Part shown: positions 1-5,955 of the stretch, in pieces
Layout: each line of letters starts with the position of its first letter
Position numbering within the stretch: position 1 is the first letter of the stretch
From: Bacteroidetes bacterium CG23_combo_of_CG06-09_8_20_14_all_32_9
GTDB lineage: Bacteria; Bacteroidota; Bacteroidia; Bacteroidales; GWA2-32-17
DNA: 5,955 nt
Assembly (NCBI GenBank): GCA_002771395.1
Contig: PCSS01000228.1
Location: 1-5,955 of the forward strand
Direction: 5' to 3'
Notes under the pieces: model-generated
Seen by the model: only the letters and a program-made list of their open reading frames with translations
Databases searched by the model: none
Told to the model about the DNA's origin: nothing
Position numbers and translations under genes: made by a program

Positions 1-162
1 CTTAATTCTTAATCTTAAATCCTAAATTAAAATGTCTTCCCAAAGTATTCCTTCAAAAAAAAAATATTTAACCCTGTTTCAATAAAGAAACATCCAAAAA
101 TTACTATTTGGCATAAACTGATATTTTTAAGTCCGATTTTAATTATAATATTAATATTTAAG

Positions 163-708
163 GTGAATGATTGGTACAGGGAATATCAACTTTTAAATAA
201 CGGAATTGAAACTGTGGCAAAAATTACAAAAGTAAGTTCAGTTGGCGTTCGCGATCCTGTTGAAATTGAAAATGTTGCCTTTGAGTTTGCTTATCACGAT
301 TCAATTATTAATGGTTATACCGTTGCCGAAACAAATAATAAATATGCTCTTACACCAGATGGGATGCCGCTATCGGTAAATGATGAGTTTACTGTAAAGT
401 TAGTTAAAGGGAAACCTGAAATTTATGAACTTGATTTTTCAAAACCTTCGCTTAAAACTATTGAACATTATATAGATATTACTTCAAAAACTTTGATTAA
501 TCTTAAAATATTCACGGCAGGCGAAAAGCAAAAGAGCCAATGTATTTGTCTTTCTCAAAATATTTTCCTTAAATACGGTACTGACGGCTTAGCAATGGTT
601 CTTTTTAACGATGAATTTATGACCGAAAATTTTAGTCACAATGCTGTTACATTTAAAAAGTTTATAGGGAAAAAAGAAGTTAAGGAATTAATTGAAAGGT
701 GTAAGTAA
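163..708 (+). CDS. Uncharacterised 181-residue soluble protein, GTG start
   Basis: I do not recognise this protein. No signal peptide or membrane helix is visible, so it is probably cytoplasmic. The first ~95 residues look like a small beta-rich domain: an N-terminal amphipathic stretch (WYREYQLLNNGIETVAKIT, about 4-22), a strand-like segment with FEFAY (40-44), then a Pro/Asp/Glu-rich segment ending in KGKPEIYELDFSKPS (82-96). The GIETVAKIT pattern followed by a Phe/Tyr-rich strand and a later 'well-spaced Asp + KGKPE' segment loosely recalls DUF3592-like beta domains; this is a pattern impression, not an assignment. Residues 97-181 appear mixed alpha/beta and carry Cys127 and Cys129 (CIC) and a lysine-rich end (KKFIGKKEVKELIERCK). 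The start is GTG at 163; there is no in-frame ATG before Met68, and the frame stays open back to a TAA at 28-30. An AAGG at 160-163 abuts the start, too close for a normal ribosome site. The gene stands alone and converges with birA. Confidence 0.72.
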   Translation: MNDWYREYQLLNNGIETVAKITKVSSVGVRDPVEIENVAFEFAYHDSIINGYTVAETNNKYALTPDGMPLSVNDEFTVKLVKGKPEIYELDFSKPSLKTIEHYIDITSKTLINLKIFTAGEKQKSQCICLSQNIFLKYGTDGLAMVLFNDEFMTENFSHNAVTFKKFIGKKEVKELIERCK

Positions 709-727
709 TATAATCATAGCATATTTG

Positions 728-873
728 ATTACTATAAAAGTTACTATACTGTAATCAGGTAATAAATCGCGTTTTTTGTATATTCATTCAGTAGTCATTC
801 AGTGGTCATTCAGTAGTTTTATAAGCGAATGACAATTAATGTCCTTTTCAAGTATAGTAATTTTTCTAATAAT
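728..873. repeat. Imperfect 23-bp inverted repeat enclosing a 100-bp core
   Basis: The left arm (728-750) and right arm (851-873) are inverted copies matching at 20 of 23 positions. The inner 10 bp (TTACTATACT at 741-750 against AGTATAGTAA at 851-860) are perfect, and one of the three differences would be a G-U pair in RNA. TTACTATA occurs twice in the left arm (729-736 and 741-748). The element fills most of the space between the convergent stop codons of the 181-residue gene and birA. The sequence TAATATAA lies on both sides (706-713 and 870-877) but the first overlaps the stop codon, the second overlaps the right arm, and both are low complexity. Possible readings are a small non-autonomous transposable element (MITE-like), or a shared transcription terminator with an unusually large loop. 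No transposase is present to decide between them. Confidence 0.5.
785..817. repeat. Three tandem copies of the 11-bp unit CATTCAGTRGT
   Basis: Three head-to-tail units lie at 785-795, 796-806 and 807-817. The first and third are identical (CATTCAGTAGT) and the middle one differs by a single A-to-G change. A partial ATTCA precedes the array. The sequence GTCATTC at the unit junctions (794-800 and 805-811) is matched by its inverted copy GAATGAC at 827-833, so a hairpin can form with either junction. The array sits inside the inverted-repeat element and outside both neighbouring genes. It could be a slippage-prone minisatellite or a set of protein-binding repeats. Confidence 0.75.
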
Positions 874-896
874 ATAACGCAAAAAAATACAGAATA

Positions 897-1622
897 TTAC
901 AGCATTTTTATTTCGTGCATGCCGTAACACATTATTTTATCGTTATCGTGTTTTAATTTAATATACCCGTTTGGCTCAACTCCCAATATTACAGATTTAA
1001 ACATTTCGTTATCTTTTAAAAACGCACATTTTTGTCCAAGACAATACAAAATTGAATGATAATCTTTATCAATAGTTATAAATTTATTTGATTTTAGTTG
1101 CTCATAACGTGTTATTATCAATTCATAAAGTAATCTTAAACTTTTTTCAAGAACAAAAGGGACTGCTGTTTTCATTTTTAAAGAAACAGCATTGGATAAA
1201 TTGTCGGGAAACTTATCCTGATTAATATTTAACCCGATACCGGCAACCGACGCATTTATTTTTTGTCCGAGCCACAAACTTTCGATTAAAATTCCGGCAA
1301 CTTTTTTATCTTCTATAAAGATGTCGTTAAACCATTTAATGGCAACGTTTGAACAAAATAAACCCACATAATCGGCAATTCCAAGTGAAATTACTTTAGA
1401 CAAATAGAATTGGTTTTCGGGTTTTAAAAAAGCAGGTTTAAAAATAATTGAAAATGTAAGATTTTTGCCAGGTTCGCTTTGCCATATATTATTGTTTTGA
1501 CCCCTGCCCTTTGTTTGATTTTCAACCCAAATTACAGTTCCTTCGGATAAATTTTGCTTTCCGAGCATCTCTAAAGCCACCGTATTTGACGATGGAGCTT
1601 CTTGTATTTTAATTATTTCCAT
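897..1622 (-). CDS. birA: Biotin-[acetyl-CoA-carboxylase] ligase, monofunctional
   Basis: This cytoplasmic enzyme forms biotinyl-AMP from biotin and ATP, then transfers biotin to a lysine of carrier proteins such as the acetyl-CoA carboxylase carrier subunit. Family motifs appear in order: the biotin-binding SSN of the 'STN' motif (11-13), the adenylate-binding loop KGRGQNNNIW (38-47), IKWFND (95-100), the KVAGILIE segment (107-114) whose Lys107 matches the catalytic-region Lys183 of E. coli BirA, and AGIGLNIN (127-134). Residues from about 195 to 241 fit the small SH3-like C-terminal domain. At 241 residues it starts directly at the catalytic domain, so it lacks the N-terminal helix-turn-helix that makes E. 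coli BirA a repressor; it should be a ligase only. Two spots are atypical: the usual KWPND is KWFND (Phe98), and the usual Gly of the GRGxxG loop is Asn44. The start is ATG at 1622-1620. It lies 149 bases downstream of the kinase gene, beyond a terminator-like hairpin, so it probably has its own promoter in the ~50 bases before the start; I could not identify one. Confidence 0.95.
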   Translation of the reverse strand: MEIIKIQEAPSSNTVALEMLGKQNLSEGTVIWVENQTKGRGQNNNIWQSEPGKNLTFSIIFKPAFLKPENQFYLSKVISLGIADYVGLFCSNVAIKWFNDIFIEDKKVAGILIESLWLGQKINASVAGIGLNINQDKFPDNLSNAVSLKMKTAVPFVLEKSLRLLYELIITRYEQLKSNKFITIDKDYHSILYCLGQKCAFLKDNEMFKSVILGVEPNGYIKLKHDNDKIMCYGMHEIKML

Positions 1623-1650
1623 AGCTATACTGAAGATAATTTGATTTCCG

Positions 1651-1741
1651 AAAAAAAATAATCTGAATGGGAGAAACGGGGAACGGGCGATAATTCACCG
1701 TTTTGCCCATTTGCCCTTTCTCCGTTTCATCCTGATTTTTT
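1651..1741. terminator. Long hairpin with flanking A/T tracts, terminator-like on both strands
   Basis: Bases 1673-1690 pair with 1711-1728: 18 positions with a single C/T mismatch and two positions that would be G-U in RNA, around a 20-base loop. The outer part is less regular: ATCTGAATG (1661-1669) resembles the inverse of CATCCTGAT (1728-1736) with two mismatches and a short bulge. Eight A residues (1651-1658) and six T residues (1736-1741) close the structure. Read on the minus strand, it begins about 44 bases after the kinase stop, and the stem is followed within about 15 bases by a T8 tract, as in an intrinsic terminator. The loop side holds two TTGCCC copies, allowing an alternative GGGC/GCCC pairing. 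It is clearly GC-richer than its surroundings, so a dispersed intergenic repeat is an alternative reading. Confidence 0.65.
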
Positions 1742-1771
1742 CCGTAAACCTATTTCATTTGAGTATCTAAT

Positions 1772-4700
1772 TTAATCTACACAAGTTAATTCAACAAAAA
1801 ATGTTGTTCCTTCACCCAATTTTGTCATGTAGTGAACCTTACCTCCCATTCCTTCAACCATATTTTTTACCATTACCAAACCCAATCCCATTCCACCGGA
1901 TTTTGTTGTAAAATTAGGATTAAATAGTTTTTGTTGTACATCATCGGAAATTCCAGTTCCATTGTCGGAAATTTTTACAATTGCAAGTGAAGAATAATTA
2001 TATGTTTCTACCTTTACAAGTCCCTCTTTACCAGACGGTATTGCCTGAATTGCATTTTTTACAAGATTAGTTAAAATACGTAAAATTTGTTCTTTATCGG
2101 CATTTATATAAATTTCATTGTTATTATGATTATCGAAAACGAATTTCACATTATCACTTTGTTTGTATAACTCAACAACACTCTGTGCCTTTTCAACTAA
2201 ATTAATTCGCTCAATAACAGGTGATGGCAAGCGTGCAAACAAAGAGAACTCAGATGCAATAGCCGAAAGAGCATCAATTTGTTCAATTAGAGTTTTGCTC
2301 ATTTTATCAACTAAATTTTCCCATCCCGGGATTTTATTTTTATAAGAACGTAACAACTGCTGAACGCTAAGTTTCATGGGCGTAAGGGGGTTTTTTATTT
2401 CGTGTGCAATTTGTTTTGCCATTTCGCGCCATGCCATTTCACGCTCGGAGCGGGCAAGCATTTCAGCACTATTTGAGAGTTCTTCAAGCATTTTATTGTA
2501 CTCACCTACAAGAGAACCGATTTCATCAACACGATTATATACAATAGGTTCATTCTTTTTACCAAGTTCAATTTCTCTGAATTTTCGTTGCAATAATATT
2601 AATGGATGTGTTAGCCCGTTTGCAATAAAAACAGTGAACGACATAGCCAATAAAATCAATATCAAATAAATATTTACAAGTGTTATAACAAAGGATGAAA
2701 TTTCGCGCGTAAGCGTATTTTGTCGGGTAAAATATGGAAGATTAAGATAAGCAAGAAATTTTCCATTTGCATTGTAATAAGGCATATAAGCCGATAAATA
2801 TTTTAATCCGCCAATGTGTTCTTCTAATATAAATTCCGGCTTGCGTTGGTATGCAATGTTATAAAATGCTTCGGGATTCATTAAATTACCGACCAAACCT
2901 TTTATAAATACTTCTGAACGCGAAGTGGCATAAAGTTTTCCGTTGTTATCGTATAAATTTATATCTGAATAAAACACATTCGAAAATTTAATCAGCAGCG
3001 ATGTTATAAAATCTTTCTGTTCGGAATGCAATGTATCTTCCATACCAATTTTATCATTTAATTCTACCGTAATAGATTGCATTTTTTCGGAGATATTTTC
3101 AAAATTCTTATTTTCGTACTTTGTTATAATATAATATACTGTTCCGCTGCCAATAAGTAAAAATGAAAGTATCAGAACTGCAATAAACGAAATTAATATA
3201 CGCGACCTGATATTTAAAGTAACATTAAGATTAAATTTATTAATATTTCTGATTAAAAAACACAAAATAAACAATGTAAAAAATAATATTAAAATGTATG
3301 AAAATGCTATAAGTACATCGTAAATATCAAGTGCCGGAATACTTAATACAATGGTTGTTTTTTTGTCAGGTTTATAAAAAAGATGTTCGTAATTATCAAT
3401 ATTTTTAATATAAAATTCTTTATGTGGAATGTTGTAAATATTTAAAGAAAGCCTGTAATCAAAATCTCCGTTACGGGTTAAAAGTTTTTTATTACGATAT
3501 TTTGCATAACTGTATTTTTTAGCAATATTGGCATCACTAACTTTTTTATCTAAAAGCAAATCGGGATAACCTAATTCCTGATTTAATAGTCGCGAATCGA
3601 ATTCAATAAAAAGCCTGGTACTAAGCGAATCAAATTCTTTGTTTTTAAAAGCAAGAATTCCGAGATAACTTATTCTGCCATTATTATTATCAACAAAATA
3701 AAAATTTGTATTAGGAATATTTACCCCGTATTCTTTAACAATTTCATCAAAATAGTTGAAACAACCGTAAAATTCGCCTGTTTGAGTTATTTTAAGATTA
3801 TCATAAGAAGTACAAATTGTAGTTTGAATGTCATATTTTGTCCAAAATCCAGAGAAATAATTTTCACGCAGATATTGAAAAATCTCAGTTCTTTTATCTG
3901 ATGAATTTTGTACAAGCTCAGAAATTATGCGGTCTTTGCCAATTTTCTTTTGCATGTCGTCAAGAAGCATTTCGGCAACCATATCATGTTCGTTTGATAA
4001 TCCAACGGCAATCACTTTTCTAATATTAAGCGATTTAATATGATTATAATGCAAAGTGAATGCAGTTAAATAAATAGCAGTTAAAAAAATCAAAAATATA
4101 TAACGATAAAAACCTAAGTTCTTACCCGAATATCTGAAAAAAGCAAGGGCAAAAAAGGTAAGAAAAACAAATAAAAGCGAGTACAGTTCATTAAATTCCT
4201 GAAAAGTAAAGGTTATAAGAAAAAGTGTGACTTCAGGAATCACAAACCATAAAATAATGATTTTGTATGAAAACCACTGTTTTAGTATTAAAATAGTTTT
4301 ATCGAAAATAAAAAACTGGGAGGCAAAAAGTGAAGTAAGAATTACAAATGCAATTACAGTTTCAAAATCAATGTTGAGAATATTGTATATTTCATAAGAG
4401 ATACTTGAATTGAGAATCAGGCTTCGGGCAATAAAAACTATAAAATATGAAAAAAATACGTTAACACACATTAAAATAATCAAATATGTTTTTTGTTGCG
4501 AAACAATCCGCGAAAAAGTTAATGTTGTAAATTCGCGATAAAAAAGTATAACAATGTAGAAAATTAAAAGTGCATCGATAAGAACATCACCCAATGATGG
4601 TAAAATAACTGATGAAGCATAAGCGTCGGGGCTAAAAAAACTGGTTGAATACAAAACGTGTGGAAACTGAAAAAACATCATCAGGAATCTGATTGTAACT

Positions 4701-5446
4701 AATGTTATAAAAACAACCGCTATCATCAGGTTTTTATGGTTTATTGCAACAGTTTTCATCCATTCAGATATTCCTAAAAGCAGGAAAAAAACAGCAAGAA
4801 AATAAAATACTGCAGGAATACAACTATGCGATTCGGTTAAATAAAAACCATCTTTTGGAATTAGCGAAAACAAAAAATTGCCCTTGCTGTCGGTTATTTG
4901 AAATGCCGATTGTTGTGGGATAACAGAAATATCGAAATCGCCCTTAACATCTAATTTAGAATTGAATTTATCGTTTAAAAATTTATTTTCAACAGGAAAT
5001 TCATTTTTAATAAGTACAAAACCTTCCAGATAAATATCACCAATTGATTTCTGCTCAATAACAACCCATGCATTATTTATAAATGCAACAGGCTGCTGCA
5101 AATCGCCTGTAAAGTGCCAATCGTTTACAATAAAAGAATTATCGCTCCAAAAAACAAGGTTTTGATTTTTATATATAAAAACATACAACCCTGTGCCAGA
5201 TAATTTTGATGAGTACCTGTTAAAAACTTCGGGTAAAAACTTTTCTAAACCTTTATTATTAATTTCTGAAGCAAAATTATTGAGCACATCGCGTAAAACG
5301 TTTCTTTGCAATTGGAGTTTTTGAGTAAAAGCATGAATGTTAATATTCTTACTATATGTATGAGATACAAAATATTCGCCGGCAATACCAATAATCAGCG
5401 ACACAAGTGCTAAAACAAACAAAAATTTTAAAAGATTTTTTTTCAT
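1772..5446 (-). CDS. NtrY-like sensor histidine kinase, 12 predicted membrane helices
   Basis: A 1224-residue inner-membrane two-component sensor kinase; residue numbers here count from the TTG one codon before the ATG. The core is clear: HAMP linker (about 943-991, with DEIG at 975-978), a HisKA dimerisation helix with H-box HEIKNPLTP and phosphorylation site His1016, N-box residues Asn1128 and Asn1132, the DNGTG ATP-lid motif (1162-1166), F-box LFNPNFTTK (1175-1183) and the glycine loop GGMGLGL (1185-1191). WREMAKQIAHEIKNPLTPMK is typical of the NtrY group. I predict helices near 7-25, 211-228, 240-260, 285-305, 321-343, 363-383, 394-416, 423-439, 448-467, 709-733, 750-776 and 918-943. Basic residues fall on every loop this places in the cytoplasm. 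Three extracytoplasmic regions result (26-210, 468-708, 777-917); the last looks Cache/PAS-like (DINLYDNNGKLYATS, about 829-843). There is no PAS domain between HAMP and the kinase core and no fused receiver. ATG at 5446 is preferred over TTG at 5449. No response regulator is nearby. It follows rlmH by 39 bases, suggesting co-transcription. Confidence 0.93.
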   Translation of the reverse strand: MKKNLLKFLFVLALVSLIIGIAGEYFVSHTYSKNINIHAFTQKLQLQRNVLRDVLNNFASEINNKGLEKFLPEVFNRYSSKLSGTGLYVFIYKNQNLVFWSDNSFIVNDWHFTGDLQQPVAFINNAWVVIEQKSIGDIYLEGFVLIKNEFPVENKFLNDKFNSKLDVKGDFDISVIPQQSAFQITDSKGNFLFSLIPKDGFYLTESHSCIPAVFYFLAVFFLLLGISEWMKTVAINHKNLMIAVVFITLVTIRFLMMFFQFPHVLYSTSFFSPDAYASSVILPSLGDVLIDALLIFYIVILFYREFTTLTFSRIVSQQKTYLIILMCVNVFFSYFIVFIARSLILNSSISYEIYNILNIDFETVIAFVILTSLFASQFFIFDKTILILKQWFSYKIIILWFVIPEVTLFLITFTFQEFNELYSLLFVFLTFFALAFFRYSGKNLGFYRYIFLIFLTAIYLTAFTLHYNHIKSLNIRKVIAVGLSNEHDMVAEMLLDDMQKKIGKDRIISELVQNSSDKRTEIFQYLRENYFSGFWTKYDIQTTICTSYDNLKITQTGEFYGCFNYFDEIVKEYGVNIPNTNFYFVDNNNGRISYLGILAFKNKEFDSLSTRLFIEFDSRLLNQELGYPDLLLDKKVSDANIAKKYSYAKYRNKKLLTRNGDFDYRLSLNIYNIPHKEFYIKNIDNYEHLFYKPDKKTTIVLSIPALDIYDVLIAFSYILILFFTLFILCFLIRNINKFNLNVTLNIRSRILISFIAVLILSFLLIGSGTVYYIITKYENKNFENISEKMQSITVELNDKIGMEDTLHSEQKDFITSLLIKFSNVFYSDINLYDNNGKLYATSRSEVFIKGLVGNLMNPEAFYNIAYQRKPEFILEEHIGGLKYLSAYMPYYNANGKFLAYLNLPYFTRQNTLTREISSFVITLVNIYLILILLAMSFTVFIANGLTHPLILLQRKFREIELGKKNEPIVYNRVDEIGSLVGEYNKMLEELSNSAEMLARSEREMAWREMAKQIAHEIKNPLTPMKLSVQQLLRSYKNKIPGWENLVDKMSKTLIEQIDALSAIASEFSLFARLPSPVIERINLVEKAQSVVELYKQSDNVKFVFDNHNNNEIYINADKEQILRILTNLVKNAIQAIPSGKEGLVKVETYNYSSLAIVKISDNGTGISDDVQQKLFNPNFTTKSGGMGLGLVMVKNMVEGMGGKVHYMTKLGEGTTFFVELTCVD

Positions 5447-5449
5447 CAA

Positions 5450-5454
5450 CCTTT
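5450..5454 (-). promoter_or_regulatory. Weak AAAGG ribosome-binding candidate before the kinase gene
   Basis: On the minus strand AAAGG is followed by TTG and then ATG. The TTG could be read as the first codon, but it touches the AAAGG, while the ATG (5446-5444) is three bases away, still short of ideal spacing. The ATG also gives the natural N-terminus MKKNLLKFL leading into the first membrane helix. Members of the Bacteroidota often initiate without a strong Shine-Dalgarno site, so this motif only mildly supports the ATG. Confidence 0.35.
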
Positions 5455-5485
5455 AAGATTTACATCAAAGATAATTTTTTTTGGT

Positions 5486-5955
5486 TTATTTATGATGATA
5501 TGGCAACCCTTTTAAAATAGTTGCGGCACGGTATAACTGTTCAATAAAGATTAGCCGTACCATTTGATGAGTAAACGTCATTTTTGAAAGGGATATTTTA
5601 TTGCTCCATTTTTTAAGCATGGCAGGCGAAAATCCATAAGCTCCGCCTGCAATAAAAACTAATCGTTTTTTACCTGTATTCATAAGCATTTCAATCTTAT
5701 CTGCAAAATTTTTGGATGAGAATTGTATGCCATTTTCGTCTAAAAGTATAACCTCATCTGCATTTTTAAGTTTACTTTCAAAAAGTTTAGATTCCTCCTC
5801 CTGTTGTTTTTTTACATCTAATTTTCCGTGCAACTTTGGTTCGGTAATTATTTCCATTTCAAAAGGAAAAAATTTTTTTATACGTTCCCCAAAATGTTTT
5901 ATACCATCATTCACAAACCCTTCATTGGTTTTGCCAAATACTAATAATATTATCT
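5486..5955 (-). CDS. rlmH: 23S rRNA pseudouridine-1915 N3-methyltransferase RlmH, N-terminus cut by window edge
   Basis: RlmH is a small SPOUT-class methyltransferase that uses S-adenosylmethionine to methylate N3 of pseudouridine 1915 in helix 69 of 23S rRNA in assembled 70S ribosomes. The knot signature is complete: LLDENG, then FIAGGAYGF with the cofactor-binding glycines, SLSKMTFTHQMVRLIFIEQLYRA split over the trefoil knot (strand and following helix), and the C-terminal PYHHK. The frame has an in-frame GTG at 5914, but the reading stays open to the window edge, adding IILLVFGKTNEGF before it. This matches the family's first beta strand and 'GK' turn, so the GTG is internal. The true start is probably an ATG one or two codons past the right edge, giving about 157 residues, the usual family size. 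The kinase gene follows 39 bases downstream on the same strand, without a terminator between. Confidence 0.95.
   Translation of the reverse strand, partial: IILLVFGKTNEGFVNDGIKHFGERIKKFFPFEMEIITEPKLHGKLDVKKQQEEESKLFESKLKNADEVILLDENGIQFSSKNFADKIEMLMNTGKKRLVFIAGGAYGFSPAMLKKWSNKISLSKMTFTHQMVRLIFIEQLYRAATILKGLPYHHK

Noticed and set aside
103..135. Possible Bacteroidota-type promoter (TTTG at 107-110, TATTTTTA at 122-129 or TAAGTCCG at 128-135)
   Set aside because: The -7-like elements deviate from TAnnTTTG, and the spacing from the TTTG is wrong for the better match; AT-rich DNA gives such partial hits often.
706..877. TAATATAA at 706-713 and 870-877 as a target-site duplication of the inverted-repeat element
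   Set aside because: The left copy contains the stop codon and stands 14 bases outside the arm, while the right copy overlaps the right arm, so they cannot both be flanking duplications as the arms are drawn.
1651..1658. TATTTTTT on the minus strand as a -7 element for birA
   Set aside because: It is part of the T-tract of the hairpin, lacks the final G and has no matching upstream element.
2163..2345. Plus-strand open frame of 60 codons inside the kinase gene
   Set aside because: It lies opposite the highly conserved HisKA/ATPase coding region; its translation has no recognisable features, and the minus-strand kinase explains the DNA.
2376..2669. Plus-strand open frame of 97 codons opposite the HAMP and H-box region
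   Set aside because: It is a shadow of the kinase coding sequence; serine-rich translation is what the antisense of this region gives.
3838..4023. Plus-strand open frame of 61 codons opposite the second extracytoplasmic region of the kinase
   Set aside because: No start context, no family features, and fully inside a real gene on the other strand.

Overview
This AT-rich window most likely comes from a member of the Bacteroidota, probably an uncultured Bacteroidales-like lineage. The signs are a short biotin ligase without a DNA-binding domain, an RlmH with the GGAYGF loop, a very long NtrY-like membrane kinase, and weak or absent Shine-Dalgarno sequences. This placement is an inference from gene content and composition.

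Layout from left to right. Bases 1-162 are AT-rich non-coding DNA with a degenerate repeat of a CTTAAT-like unit at the very start. A plus-strand gene of unknown function (163-708) follows; it encodes a 181-residue soluble protein. It converges on birA (897-1622, minus). The 188-bp space between their stop codons holds an unusual structure: two 23-bp imperfect inverted arms (728-750 and 851-873) enclose a 100-base core that carries three tandem copies of an 11-bp unit. Upstream of birA on the minus strand is a 149-bp gap with a long, nearly perfect hairpin, GC-richer than its surroundings and flanked by A- and T-tracts. It looks like a strong, possibly bidirectional, terminator. Next comes a giant sensor histidine kinase gene (1772-5446, minus; 1224 residues from the ATG). 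It is followed, 39 bases upstream on the same strand, by rlmH, whose first codons run off the right edge of the window.

Functional picture. rlmH and the kinase gene are close and co-oriented, so they may be co-transcribed, with transcription ending at the hairpin before birA. RlmH modifies 23S rRNA and BirA attaches biotin to carrier proteins; both are housekeeping. The kinase has an NtrY-like catalytic core behind a predicted 12-helix membrane section with three extracytoplasmic regions. No response regulator is encoded in the window, so its partner and signal are unknown.

I see no CRISPR array, transposase, tRNA, rRNA or convincing new defence system. The parts most worth a second look are the kinase's sensor architecture, the inverted-repeat element with its tandem core, and the uncharacterised 181-residue protein.
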